This document shows, one piece after another, positions 22,740 to 34,462 of a DNA stretch of 64,000 bases. Below the pieces are notes generated by a model. It was not told the DNA's origin. It worked only from the letters and a program-made list of their open reading frames with translations, and did no database searches. Source of the DNA: Anomaloglossus baeobatrachus (taxonomy: Eukaryota; Chordata; Amphibia; Anura; Aromobatidae). Position 1 is the first letter of the stretch. The number at the start of each line of letters is the position of its first letter. The position numbers and the translations under genes were made by a program. The stretch covers positions 553,457,380 through 553,521,379 of the forward strand of contig NC_134358.1 in NCBI RefSeq assembly GCF_048569485.1. The letters run 5' to 3'.

Positions 22740-24020
22740 AGTCATCAAGTCCAGAATTAGTGATGGGAAGGGGATAATTGCGTGTGAGGTTTAGCGAATT
22801 CTTGGCGTCAGACGGGTCAGGCACCGACTGCAGTATCTAGTGATGTGGAAAAATTATTGTCCTAAGGATAACTCCTTGGATAACTCACAGGCTCTTCATG
22901 CAGATCGCCTGGTGAGGGAATTCCTTCAGCAACGTCAGACAGTAAAGACTTCTGAGGGTCTGATGGCTCCTGTCAGAAGGGATTTGATCTGGTGACTTAT
23001 TGCTTCGTGGCTAGCTCCTCTGTCTGCTAGACTATTGTCCTTTTCCTCTTGGTCCCAATGCTGATACTTACTATCACCTTTATTTTTCCTTCATCAGGTT
23101 TTTTTCATTATTTTGTTTGTGCTATCATAGCCTGGATAAGGATATATATGTTGTCCCTTCACTGCCATTCCTTGCTGGCTATATTTCTATGCGAACTCGT
23201 TCTTGGGATTTCCAGCTCTTAATATTTGGCGTTTATCGTTTTGTCTGCTGTTGTCTGTATGTTTTCCTTTCCAGACCCTTATTCTTTCACCTTATTTGTA
23301 CCGGTTTAATTCACACGGGGTTGCAGTTTGCTACTGCACTCCCTCCTCTTCCCTTGAAGGCAGTGTTTTGCAGCCTCCCCTCTGGTTCCTTAGTAGGTAC
23401 GAGAAACCCCTTGACAGCCTTTTAGGGAGCCAGGTCGGAAGTGGTGCTCATAGTTGTGCGGCTAGGGTCATTAGTCTGTACAGGGACCAGTTGGATGCGG
23501 CTGCTCATTCCCGGTTTGTGTGATTTATGTTCATACCAGTCAGTATTCTATGGTCACTGACCAGGAGCCCTGAGAACAGCCTCAAACCTGACCCCAGCGC
23601 CACTTTTAATTGGCTGCCTTGGCTTGGTGTGATTTCATCATTGAGGTGTGATTCCAGACCAGCTAATCAAAAGCTGTGGATGCAGTCAGCTGTGGAGGCA
23701 GTCAGGACCGAGTGACCTCAGATTCCTAATGTGGCCAATGGACCAAGTCCTGAAAATCATTTTGCACCAACTACAGTATCGTCCATCTCTGTTTGTTTCA
23801 ATCTTTGAAAACAATCCACGTATAATTATCATTAAAAAAGTCCACAGTTAGTGGTGGTGAGATCTTCATGATCCAGCACTTGGGAAAGTTTTGCGAGAGT
23901 TTGTGGGATGACACACAAATCTTTGCAACATGCATTTGTTTTATATGCTGCAGATCTCTTGATTATTTTTTTTTTTGTTCTCCAGTGTGTCTTTGTCTTG
24001 TTGGGCCTATGTGATATGTC
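22740..24020. other. Unassigned sequence
   Basis: No terminal repeats or convincing domain. One stretch (about 22840-23000) reads in + frames as a short peptide with LVREFLQQRQ, faintly like a retroelement protein, but this is too weak to call. The rest looks like host intergenic DNA. Confidence 0.4.
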
Positions 24021-24024
24021 TAAT

Positions 24025-24258
24025 TGTGGCGCCGCTGAGGCCTTAGTTGCCACAGGGTACTGCACCTCACCAGAGGTGCAGTATTCATCCTGGGTAAGGA
24101 GGGGGTCATTGCCGGTAACCACCACAACACACAGTTAGTTGCCCTCTCACCGGGACTAGGCTAGGGCAGGGTCATTAGAACAGTCACCACAAGGTATGAG
24201 ACCTCCCACCCACTAGTTTGGTAAGTTTGGGGATGGAGCTACACATGGGGAGTAAGGC

Positions 24259-24289
<31 letters not shown>

Positions 24290-25100
24290 TCAGAAACCAG
24301 GGAACAAGTGAGACGTAGGAGGACACTGTCGTTGAGGGGAGAGCTGCGCCATAGCTCCCTAAGGACCGGGCAAACCCTTCAGGGTGCAGAGCCCTAGCCT
24401 GGTGGGCACTGCAAGTCCCGCCAGCAGAATCCGCCGGACAGAGGATTTCAAGTCTTCTGGCCCACACACAGAGCTCTGGGCACAGCAGCATATAGAGACA
24501 GGAGTCGTGACCAAAGGGCGGCACCATTAATGGACTCGCGCTGCCTGCTATACGGGACGGGAACGGAACCCTTCCCAGGACTCGGGTCCCAGCGAAGCTT
24601 CAAGCAGCAGGGACTCTAAGAACATAGTGCAGGGAGGAAGGACTCACTGAAAGAAACACCGGTTCTGACCTCCAAACTATCCGGGATCGGCTGGGGCCCA
24701 TGACAGCGACGTCCGGCAGTCCAAAGGCGGTGACATCTCAGTGAGTAAAGAACTTTGATTGCAACCCCTGTGTCGTCCGATCCTTCCTGCACCATAGCTG
24801 CACAGCAGCAGGGGACTACCACTTCCAACCTCCCTTGGGCATGAGCTCTGCCTGTGCAGAGCTGTACCAACCTAGCTGCACTACCATCAGCCCTCAAAGG
24901 AAACCTCTTGCAGTGGCGGCTCCCATTATAGCTGCATACCATAGGTGGCGTCACGTATCACCACTATCCCCCACTTTTATTGACACTGCCGGGGTCACAG
25001 AACCTGGCCAGGCCACTGTGACACCCCAAACCCACACCGACCCGGCAACGAGCAACCCCCAAAGACCCCATGGGCGCATCATAGCCACCATACTATTGTT
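24025..25100 (+). mobile_element. LTR-like sequence, start TGTGGCGCCGC
   Basis: The start matches the element-orientation start of the LTR at 10598-9385 (TGTGGCGCC, CTGAGG), and the following GTACTGCAC recalls the solo LTR at 50296. The 3' end and a target duplication could not be fixed. It contains a (CA)n tract. Fossil fragment. Confidence 0.5.
24259..24282. repeat. (CA)12 microsatellite
   Basis: An uninterrupted CA dinucleotide run of 24 bases. Confidence 0.95.
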
Positions 25101-25504
25101 TGGTCCTCCATAACATGGTCTCCTCCAAGCTGGGCTGACCTATGGAGTGTGCAGACTTGGTGTATTAGTGGGAAGTAGTGAAGGTGGCACCACAGAATAC
25201 GTGGCATCTGAGGCCTTTTTTATATTGGATTCACTATTGCTAGGCTACAATTTTGTATTAATCTATTTCCATGGTCATTCTTTGCTATCTTCCATAGCAA
25301 TGCAGCTACCGGTAGTCTAGAAATCAAAATGAGCTACCGTATGTTAAAGTGCATTTTTTTTATTTGGTGTTTGAAAACTTGGAAATGGATCCCGGTTGGC
25401 ATGAGTGGCAATAGAAGAGAAGGTTGTGCTCTGTCTTCAGGACAGTCCAGGGTTGGGGAGCTGCTTCATCAGGTTTTATAGGACCCTGCAGAGAAAACTA
25501 TATA
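25101..25504. other. Unassigned sequence
   Basis: No recognised transposon or gene feature. Confidence 0.45.
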
Positions 25505-25695
25505 ATGTTTAGCTCAGTGGTTTGCGCTGGGTCCCACTAAAACATCTACAAGGAGTTTGTATGTTCTCCCGGTATTTCCCTGGGTTTCCTCCCACACTTC
25601 AAAGACTGATAGGGAATTTAGATTGTGAGCCCCAATGGGAACAGTGATGATGACGTCTGTAAAGTTCTGGGGAAATGAGCAAAATTAATAAATGA
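25505..25695 (+). mobile_element. SINE-like fragment
   Basis: Contains GCTCAGTGGTTTGCGCTGGG, AAGGAGTTTGTATGTTCTCC, GGGTTTCCTCCCACACTTCA and ATTGTGAGCCCCAATGGG, an order widely seen in short interspersed repeats of fish and frogs. It ends near AATTAATAAATGAAG. Family name not assigned. Confidence 0.6.
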
Positions 25696-26193
25696 AGCTA
25701 TTCACACAAGAGAAGCCAACTTGACTGGAAGCCAACTGGTATGGGCATCTTAATGCTTTACGGTGGCAGGCAGTTGGCAACCGGAGGCATTATGGAAAAG
25801 GTATTGTGTTTAGTTATGGGTTGGCTGATCTAAAATTCAGTTAGAAACATTGATTTGCATCTAGTAAATTTGATGCAATTTTTATCTGCTGGAAAGGGGT
25901 TAAAAAAACACCAGTGCCCACCTCTCCTCGGCCATCGCCGTACCTGCAGACCCTGTTATTGGCTTGATTGTCTTCATTGAGGTCACTAGCCTGGTCTTCC
26001 ATTCATTAGGGTCCACAACTTCATGTGGGGCAGAGAAGCACGTAAATGATGCTAATGGAGTGATTCAATGTGAGTTCGGCATGACGGTGTGGGGCTAGGT
26101 GAATGGAAGACCCAATCGAAAGTGGTTGATGGCTCAAAACAAGGATGGAAAACAGAATAACGTTCCAGATGACCTGTACTGTAGAGTTGGGAC

Positions 26194-27263
26194 TAGAGAT
26201 GAGCAAACCCTAGGTTTAGTGGTCATACCAAACACAGACTTTACAAGAAAAAAAAACAGAGTTTGGGTTCGGAGTTTGGTGCTTTATATATGAACAAAAC
26301 TCATGTGAGCATCGCTGTGTTCGGGTACGTTCGGTGCGCAGCCCAGTGCGAACCGCTTGCAGTGTTTGAACAGCTCGTACTTGGGGTAACAACAGCGTGA
26401 TCGGATGTAGTGTGCGCCAAACAAAAAAAAAAAATGGAAAAAGCCTGCCTATCCACTCCTGGAAGTGATCTGTCTACGGCTGACTTCATGTGGTCGGAGA
26501 CCCGAACTGACCAATTAGTGACTTCCATTGGGCTGCTGGTCAAGTCCGGGTCCCAAACTGAACTTTATCTAAGGTCCGTTTCACACGTCAGTGAAAAACA
26601 CTGACGTTTTTCACTGGCGTGTAAAACACGCACATGTCCCTCCGTGTGCCGTGAATTACGGCACACGTGGGTTGTCTAAGTGCAATCCGGGCTCCGTTCT
26701 CCGTGGCCCGTGATTGCACTTAGAGATTAACTCACCTGCGCCCGCTCCCGCTCTCCATGGTGCTGATCACTCCCGTGGTGCAGCATCCGGCCGGCGCTGA
26801 CCCCCGCAGCAGCTGCTTCCGGGTCGGCTGTGTCGTGCATCATTAATATGCGCGACAGTAATGAGCCGGCTCAGAAGCAGCAGGGAGAACGGGCTGCAGA
26901 GAGCGCCGCTGAAGCCGGGTGAGTAAAAATGTGTTTTATTTTAAATGCATGTTTTTTCTGGCACGTGTTTCATGGACCACACCACTGCGTGGTCCGTGGG
27001 ACATCAGTGATGCCAGAAAAAAATGGACATGTCTCCGTGCGGCAATCACGCACACGCGGGTACGCCGCACGGAGATACGTGCAGTGAAAAATCACTGACG
27101 TGTGAGCAGACCCATTGATTATAATGGGTCTGCGTATGTCAATGATTCTGGTACGTTTAAAAAAAAGCACAAACGTTCCAGAATCACTGACGTGTGAAAG
27201 GGGCCTAAGGTCCAGCTGCATCCGCAGAATCGAACTGAACCGAACCGAGTTTGCTTATCTCTA
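26194..27263. mobile_element. hAT-type MITE, copy A, with nested MITE
   Basis: Left end TAGAGATGAGCAAACC and right end GTTTGCTTATCTCTA. It is homologous to 29011-29371, which lacks the nested insertion. The right flank (CTTCTGCT) does not match the left GTTGGGAC, so the duplication breakpoint probably lies at this edge. Confidence 0.8.
26573..27205. mobile_element. 633-bp MITE, Harbinger-type (TAA target)
   Basis: Ends GGTCCGTTTCACACGTCAGT and inverse TGACGTGTGAAAGGGGCC, flanked by TAA at 26570-26572 and 27206-27208. Internal arms GTCCGTGTGCC/GCACACG form further inverted repeats. Copy B (29011-29371) gives a diverged empty site. Confidence 0.9.
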
Positions 27264-27711
27264 CTTCTGCTCTAACAGATAAAAAGGTTGGTTGCAGCCT
27301 GTGTATAGAAAAATCTACGAGTTCCTGTGTGCCAACTACTGCATCTAACCCATAATATTTTGATCCTACGAGTTTATTACTTTTGAAAATGCTATATATT
27401 GTGGAAGTATAGTGAAAGAGTAATAGCACGAAAACAGAGTTAGGCAGATCTCCTGAAATTTGATTTGGGCAAATATTGCACAATTCAGTTAGGAACGTTG
27501 ATTTACATGCAGTAAACTTGATGGAAATTTAATCTACTAGAAAGGGTTAAGAAAACCCTCTAATGGTCACCTCTCCTCGGCTCTCGCCGTACCTGCAGAT
27601 CCTGTTGTTGGCTTGATTGTCTCCTGTCTTTGTTAGGGCCACCAGCTGGGTCTTTCATTCAGTAGGGTCCACAACTTCATGTGGGGCAGAAAAGCACGTA
27701 AATGATGCTAA

Positions 27712-28873
27712 TGTGCCGCCCCCACATCAGTAGCAGCCGGGCTGCTCGGATCTGGATCCGCAGTGTGGCTCGAGGGATTCTCCGGACCCGGGGGTTACGC
27801 GGACACTTCAAATAAAAGGGGACGTATTTGTACAGGATTTGCCGTACGCAGTCTGTCACGCCCCCCACAGTGTGTGGTGAAGTGTGGCACCACCGCTGCT
27901 GTTGTGGGGCACTCGGGGGTGATGGAAAGGCAGCTGGTTGTTAACCCCTCCGTGGGTAGGGATGGCTGCCCCGGGGCCCAGTGACTCGGTGCAGGGGACG
28001 GTGATGGCAGGGCCGGCGCGCCTGGTCAGACCAGGGAGTCTCAGTTTACTCACGATTAAATGAATCAGACAAGTCCAATGGTTAACCAAGGTGCTGGTGG
28101 CCAGCCGCTGCGGCCGGGTGTAGTCTGGTCCCTCACCCGGTGTGATGGTCTGTGTCACTTTCCTCTGCACTGTGTTTTTGGTGTGGTGGACTTCCCGGTG
28201 TGGAACACGGGAGTCCGCTCTCGGTACTTCTGTTGGGAGCATTGCCCGCTGATGCTGACCCGTGGGATCTACCGGGCCCTAGTGGATGCCCTATCCCTCT
28301 CGGTGGGTGGTTGTCTGCTTTTGGGACTTTGGTTGGGACAGGACCTAAATCCTGCCCTCAATTGGTTAATTAGCTAGGCTGTTGGTTCCGGTCCTGGCTT
28401 CAGGGTCCAAGTACCCACTCTGTGCACGGTTTCCGGGTCGGGTCTCTGGTGTCAGTACCGGCGGGCTCCAACCCTGCCCCGGTCCACGTCGGATCTCCGG
28501 CTGCCGTCTTCCCGTCTCCTGACAGACACGGACCACCGTCTGCCACCTAGCCAATATGCCGGGGCTCCAATCCCGAAGCCACTGCTCTCTGTACTTGAAC
28601 TTCAGACTTTCTCCTACTGTTCCTCTCCACTCAACTCAACACTCTCCTCAACTGAACACACTGAACTCAGAACTTAGACTCACTCTTTTCCCGCCCCGGG
28701 TTCTCTAGACCCCTAGGTGGGCGTTCACCATCCACCTGGTCCCGCCCACTTGTGCGCCTTTCCTACCCTGGGGGGGGTGACTAGGATTTGGTTGGCAAGG
28801 TTTAACCCTGTGAGGGAAGGTGTTGTGCGGGGGCCTACACTGTGTGACCACCTGGCGGCGCCAGGGCGTCACA
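27712..28873 (-). mobile_element. Solo LTR, 1,162 bp, target CTAA
   Basis: TG...CA ends (TGTGCCGCC to GGGCGTCACA) flanked by CTAA at 27708-27711 and 28874-28877. It is diverged but colinear with the LTRs at 6468 and 9385 (CACCGCTGCTG, GGTGATGGAA.GGCAGCTG, GCCCCGGGGC), so it belongs to the same broad family. Confidence 0.9.
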
Positions 28874-29010
28874 CTAATGGAGTGTTTCAAAGTGCGTGCG
28901 GTATGACAGTTTGGGGCTGGTTGAATGGAAGGTCCTATGAAAAGTGGCTGAAGGCTCAAAATAAAGATAGAAAACAGAAGAACCTACCAGATGACCTGTA
29001 GCGTTGGGAC

Positions 29011-29371
29011 TAGAGATGAGCGAACCCAAGGTTCGGTGTTCGTACTGAAGACAGACTTTATAAAAACCACTCGTGTGCAGGTGCACTCAGTGCTCAGCCC
29101 AGTGAGAGCTGTTTGCAGTGTTTGATTGGCTCATACGGGGGGGTAACAGCAGCATGATCGGATGAAATGTGCACCCACCCAAAAAAGGGAAAAACCCCAA
29201 ACACCTGCCCCCTAAGTGATTTGTTTATGGCTGGCTGCAGGTGGGCAGAGAACTGAACTGCTCAATTAGTGACTTCCGTTAGGGATCAGGTCAAGTCCGG
29301 GTCCAAACCTGAACTTTAAAAGTCCAGCTGTATCCCACCGAACCGAACTTACACATGTTTGCTCATCTCTA
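29011..29371. mobile_element. hAT-type MITE, copy B (empty of nested MITE)
   Basis: Ends TAGAGATGAGCGAACC and GTTTGCTCATCTCTA with an 8-bp duplication GTTGGGAC (29003-29010) and GTTCGGAC (29372-29379), one mismatch. This supports hAT assignment for the whole TAGNGNTGAGC group. Confidence 0.88.
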
Positions 29372-29384
29372 GTTCGGACAAGTA

Positions 29385-29920
29385 TAGTGATTCTGGTATG
29401 TATGACATCCATTTTCATAGACATGGACATACGCGGACCCATTCAAATCAATGGGGTCTGTGCACACATCCGTGTTTTTTCACAGATGTGTGTTTGTGTT
29501 TTCCACACGGAGACAAGTCTGTTTTTCTCCGGCATCACTGATATCACACGGACCACACAGTGATTTGATCCGTGTGACATGTACTAGAGAAAACATGTCT
29601 TTGAAATAAAATTATTTTCTACACTCACCTGTCTCCAGCACTGCTGTCTTCGGCGCTGATGTCACTAGCTTCCAGGCCCGCTCATTAAGCTCATGCATAT
29701 TCACTTTACCATGGACCAGGAAGTAGCAGCATCGGAGACATCAGCATCACAGACAGCAGCGTCGGGGACAGGTGAGTAAAACGTTCCTGCTCTCCGTGTG
29801 TTATCACGGATAGCACACAATGAACACTAGTGCGCCCAAATCACGGCACACGGATGGCCATGCGCACCTTCAACACGGCCCATGCAAAACATCAGTGTTT
29901 TGCATGGAGGTGTGAAGGGG
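29385..29920. mobile_element. MITE remnant, Harbinger-type
   Basis: The right end GGAGGTGTGAAGGGGGC and inner arms (ACACGG, CCGTGTG, CATTCAAATCAATGGGG) resemble 26573-27205. The left terminus is eroded. Confidence 0.6.
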
Positions 29921-29925
29921 GCTTT

Positions 29926-30635
29926 AAAGAGCCAGAGAGATAATTTGTGTTTTCCAAGATTTATCTCCTCTTCCCACAATCGCGTACAAGATTTCTCCCG
30001 TGCCTCTCCCATACTCTGGAATGCTCTACCCCAGCATATCAAACTCTCCCCTACCATGGAAAGCTTTAAGAGGACCCTCAAGACCCATCTCTTCCAACAA
30101 GCCTACAACCTACAATACCCCTCAGTCCAGTACACCACTGCGCAACCAGCTCTGTCCTCACCTATTGTACCCTCACCCATTCCCTGTAGACTGTGAGCCC
30201 TCGCGGGCAGGGTCCTCTCTCCTCCTGTAGACTGTGAGCCCTCGCGGGCAGGGTCCTCTCTCCTCCTGTAGACTGTGAGCCCTCGCGGGCAGGGTCCTCT
30301 CTCCTCCTGTAGACTGTGAGCCCTCGTGGGCAGGGTCCTCTCTCCTCCTGTAGACTGTGAGCCCTCACGGGCAGGGTCCTCTCTCCTCCTGTAGACTGTG
30401 AGCCCTCGCGGGCAGGGTCCTCTCTCCTCCTGTAGACTGTGAGCCCTCGCGGGCAGGGTCCTCTCTCCTCCTGTAGACTGTGAGCCCTCGCGGGCAGGGT
30501 CCTCTCTCCTCCTGTAGACTGTGAGCCCTCGTGGGCAGGGTCCTCTCTCCTCCTGTACCAGTCTCTTTTGTATTGTTAATGATTGTTGTACGTATACCCT
30601 CTTTCACTTGTAAAGCGCCATGGAATAAATGGCGC

Positions 30636-30667
<32 letters not shown>
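29926..30667 (+). mobile_element. 3' end of an L2/CR1-type LINE
   Basis: About 29985-30110 translates as SHNRVQDFSRASPILWNALPQ, then HIKLSPTMESFKRTLKTHLF, the C-terminal tail of L2-group reverse transcriptase proteins. A 3' UTR with ACTGTGAGCCCTCGCGGGCA and AAGCGCCATGGAATAAATGG follows, then a (TAA)n tail at about 30640-30667. The 5' part of the LINE is missing, as usual. Confidence 0.88.
30184..30556 (+). repeat. 41-bp minisatellite (~9 copies) in the LINE 3' UTR
   Basis: The unit TGTAGACTGTGAGCCCTCGC, then GGGCAGGGTCCTCTCTCCTCC, repeats with at most one or two differences per copy. One unit is part of the normal LINE tail. Confidence 0.96.
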
Positions 30668-30673
<6 letters not shown>

Positions 30674-30808
30674 TATACTATGGCTTGATTCATCATTGTT
30701 GCTTTCTGGAGTAATTTGCCTCCTTTTAGAAGCTTTTTGTATTTGTGGCTTATTCTCTATACTTTTTGCGAGTTAAGTCTTTTTTTAATTTTTCATCATA
30801 GTTGCTTA

Positions 30809-31300
30809 GGCTGCTTTCACACCTCCGGTTTTTGCAGTGCGGCTCATTCCGGCTCAAAAACCTATGCAACAGATGTGGCGAAAAAACCGGATCCGTTGCA
30901 TAAGTTTTTCCATGCGGCCCGTCCGTTTTTTGACGGATGCGGATTGGTACTGAGCATGCGCAGTTAAAAAAAAACGCATCCGGTGGCCGGATGCGGTTTT
31001 TGCCGCAGGACGCCGCATCCGGCGCCATAGGCTTCCATTGTATATTGCGCCGCATCGCGAGATGCGTTTTTTTCACCGCACAAAGAACGTGCTAGGCAAC
31101 GTTCCATCCGGCCGCCGCATGGGCTAAATATGCTGCATCCATCAAAAAACGGACGCAACTCAAGGTCATGTGGCACAACACGGCGCTAATGCAAGTCTAT
31201 GCGGGAAAAAACGCAACCAGCGGCAAAAAAAACGGTTGCGTTTTTTCTGCAAAGCGCCGTATTGTGCCGCTCAGCAAAAAACGGATGTGTGAAAGCAGCC
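30809..31300. mobile_element. 492-bp MITE, Harbinger-type (TTA target)
   Basis: Ends GGCTGCTTTCACACCTCCGG and inverse GGATGTGTGAAAGCAGCC with TTA at 30806-30808 and 31301-31303. Rich in ACGG/CCGCAT motifs. Confidence 0.92.
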
Positions 31301-31756
31301 TTAGCCAGACGTTTTAGGCAAATTCATAACATGCAACTTTTTTTCCCCAATGTTACATTTTTTTTAGAGCGTCTCACTCCAGTCCCCAGTTCGTCCAAGT
31401 TTTCTGGCTGAGTTTTCAGTTTGGCTCATTTTTTAGTTTTGTGACTTTTTAAAGGATTTGTTACTTTTGGCTCTAAAAAGTGGTTAAAGACAAAATTAAA
31501 GAGCATCAGCAAATACCACAAGACAAAAAGAAAAGAGAAGCGACTTCAATAAATTGCAAATGACGTATGGGGGCTGAGGTTTTCTGATCATGTGAACAAA
31601 AGTGACATTTTTGTGCCGATTTGGAATACATTGATATTTTGAGCTCCTTTAGCAATTGGTGAGGAATTAGAGCCCTATGGCGGTGCAAAAAATATGTGAA
31701 CAGAATCTTGCATGTAAAGTTGCATGGCTGTGAATAATATAGGACTGTTACTATTA
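31301..31756. other. Unassigned sequence
   Basis: AT-rich, no recognised feature. Confidence 0.45.
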
Positions 31757-32546
31757 GGCTGTGTTCACATGTTGCATTTTTGCTGCTTTTTTTTTGCATA
31801 TTTTTTCATTAGTTTTATGCAAATTAAAGCTGCAAAACCTATGACATTTCAGAAATCTCATGCACATGATTGCTTCTTTTTATTGCCTGAAATGGAAAAA
31901 CGCTGCGTTTTTGACAGAAGCAGCATGTCCATTCTTACAGCTTTTTTGCGTTTTTTTTTTTACAATTGAAAGCAATGAGAGAGTGCAAAAAAACACAACA
32001 AAATTGCAACCCTGTATTTTTGCTGCTTTAGTGGTGAATTAAACTAACTTTGTTAAACATGAACTGTAGACAAATGACACCAAAAATGGAGCAAAAAAAA
32101 TGCAACAAAAAAAGCAGAAAAACCTGCTTTTTGGAAGAGCTTTTTTATTGCCAAAAGAGCAGGTTTTTCTGCAAAAAATGCATGTCCACATGGTGCATGT
32201 TTTTTTTTTTTACAAATCTTCACCAAAATCTACATGCCTACCCTGAAGCCAGCAAAGTTTATGAGATTTCTGAAGTGTTTGGCCCACGTTACTTTTTTTT
32301 TCCTTGCAGATTTGGTGCAGATTTTGTTGCAGAAAAAAATCTGCAATATGTCAATTGTTGGTGCGTTTTTCCTGTGCTGTGTAGCCCTCTCACCCATTGA
32401 TTTCATTAAAAAAAAAACACATGGCACAAAAACGCACCAAAATGCATATATTTTTTAGGTGCATTTTTTGGTGCGTTTTTGTGCCAGAAGGTGTAAAACT
32501 GATGCAGAAAATTTCTGCACCAAATCTGCAGCGTGTGCACATACCA
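31757..32546. mobile_element. MITE, Harbinger-type, T-rich
   Basis: Begins TTA then GGCTGTGTTCACATGTTGC and ends CGTGTGCACATACCA then TAA. It is composed of TTTTTTGC/GCAAAAAA tracts with TGGTGCA motifs. Target copies differ (TTA, TAA), so the ends may belong to two overlapping elements. Confidence 0.65.
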
Positions 32547-33586
32547 TAAGGCTGTGTGCACATGCTGAGTTTTTTTTCTACAAATTTGGTGCAGTTTATC
32601 GTGCAGATTGTAGTACAAGTCTGGTATCAGTAGTCTGCATGTCTACCCTTATGCCAGTAAATTCTGAAGTCCTGTGCGCACGTTGCTTCTTTTTTCCTTG
32701 CAGTTTTGGGTGCAGAAATAAAGAAGCATTATGTCAATTGTTGGTGTGGTTTTTTTCCCGGCGTTTTCCAGCCAATGACTTCATTAAAAAAAATGTGTAC
32801 TGCCCCTGCAGCGGTCGAACCGCTCGGATCCGGGGATGCTGTGGCTTGAGGGTCTCCGGACCCAGGGGCTTGTGGCCACTTTGAAGTGTAAAAGGGGGAA
32901 ATATTTACAAGAGAGAGTTCATGACGTCACCCGTGGTTCGCGGTAAGGGGAGTACCGCTGCTGCTGATGGGAGTACCCGGGGAGATGGAGCGGGGCAGCC
33001 AGCTGATGTTCCCTCCACGGGTAGGGGAGACCCTGGGACTCTAGAGGATAGGTGAGAAGATGGCGTGGTGCGGGCTGTGGGGAAGGCAGAGTGCAGGGGC
33101 AGCAGCGTACTCACTCAGGCTGTGTGGATGTTGGTACAACCATTAAGCAGACTCTGACACAGGAGTAAACCAAGTCTCTGGGTGCCGCTGCCTCTCAGGG
33201 GAGCCCGTCCGGGTATCCGTCCCCACTGGTATTGTTAATGATCTGGAGCCTGCCTCCAAGCACATGTTGATAGATGTTTCTGAGTGACCCCTTGGCCTGA
33301 AGCTGTCGGGGTCCCGCTCCCTACGATTAGTTAGAGGAGCTGTGCTCTCGATGGCTGACACTTGGGATTTCAGTGGGCTGCATACACAGGAAAGCCATAT
33401 CCCCCTCCGTTGTGTTGGTGCCTTCGATCTCTGAGCTCTTGGGGAAAGTTCATAAAGAAACTATCCTCCACAGGTGAATTACCAGGTTGCATGAAGCTAC
33501 TCCCTGATCTAGGGTCCAGTACCCCGCCGTGGTCAGTACCGGTCCGGTTACTGGACTTTCCGGTGCCGACCATTCTCCAAAACTAA

Positions 33587-34142
33587 AGCCTGCTTTACAT
33601 GTGTCAATTTCACATACGATCTCATATGCGATGTGACACGCCCCCATCGTATGTGCGGCACGTTCAATTTGTTGACCGTGTCGCACAAACGATTATTTCC
33701 CGTCACACGTACTTACCTCCCATACGACCTCGATGTGGGCGGCGAACATCCACTTCCTGGAGTGGGAGGGATGTTCAGCGTCACAGCGACATCACACAGC
33801 AGCCAGCCAATAGAAGCGGAGGGGCGGAGATGAGCGGGACGTAAACATCCCGCCCACCTCCTTGCTTCCATATTGCCGGCGGGTGACGCAGGACGCAGGT
33901 AGGATCTGTTCACCATTCCCGGGGTGTCACACACAGCGATGTGTGCTAACCTGGGTACAATGAACAACCTGACGTTCAATTTTTGGTAATTGAACGACGT
34001 GCGTGCGATCGTTTTTGCGTTCAATCGCAATCGCACGTAGGTTTCACATGCTACAATATCACTAACGATGCCGGATGTGCGTCACTTACGACGTGACCCC
34101 GCCAACACATCGTTAGATATATTGTAGCGTGTAAAGCCCGCT
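33587..34142. mobile_element. 556-bp MITE, Harbinger-type (TAA target)
   Basis: Short terminal repeats AGCNNGCTTTACA, flanked by TAA at 33584-33586 and 34143-34145. The unoccupied site is visible in the sister LTR (minus strand near 50885: AACTAAGCCTGGCACC). Core shared with 2217-2808 (AGCGGAGGGGCGGAGATGAG). Confidence 0.88.
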
Positions 34143-34462
34143 TAAGTCTGGGCACCCTTCTCCAATACTCTGCGACCGGGTGTCCAACTCCTCCGGTCCC
34201 AGACCACCGTCTGTGACCTAACCAACGTCTCCCAGGGAGCTACAACTCCCCCAGCTCCTCACTCTCTGAGGGCTACTCTCAACTGACTATGTCCCTCCCA
34301 CCAGTCTGACTAACCCCTAGGCGGGTGGCCCCTTTTCAGCTAGACCACCCACTGGTGTGCCTGACAGGGTGTGGTGTAAGGTGTGGTTAGGATTTGAGTG
34401 CTGATGAAGCAATACCAATAGTTAGGATCCCAGAACCAAGGAGGGTGAGTTCGGCACCATAA

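Larger units (their letters stand above)
25830..27263. repeat. Tandem duplication, copy A
   Basis: Matches copy B (27480-29371) in order: a 5' part (AATTCAGTTAG, then CACCTCTCCTCGG, CGCCGTACCTGCAGA and CAACTTCATGTGGGGCAGA), then GTTGGGACTAGAGATGAGC and a hAT-type MITE. The copies differ by scattered substitutions, so the duplication is old. Copy A carries an extra MITE (26573-27205) that B lacks. Confidence 0.85.
27480..29371. repeat. Tandem duplication, copy B
   Basis: Second copy of the segment at 25830-27263. It is interrupted by a solo LTR (27712-28873) that copy A lacks. Copy A near 26050 preserves the unoccupied site GATGCTAATGGAGTG. Confidence 0.85.
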
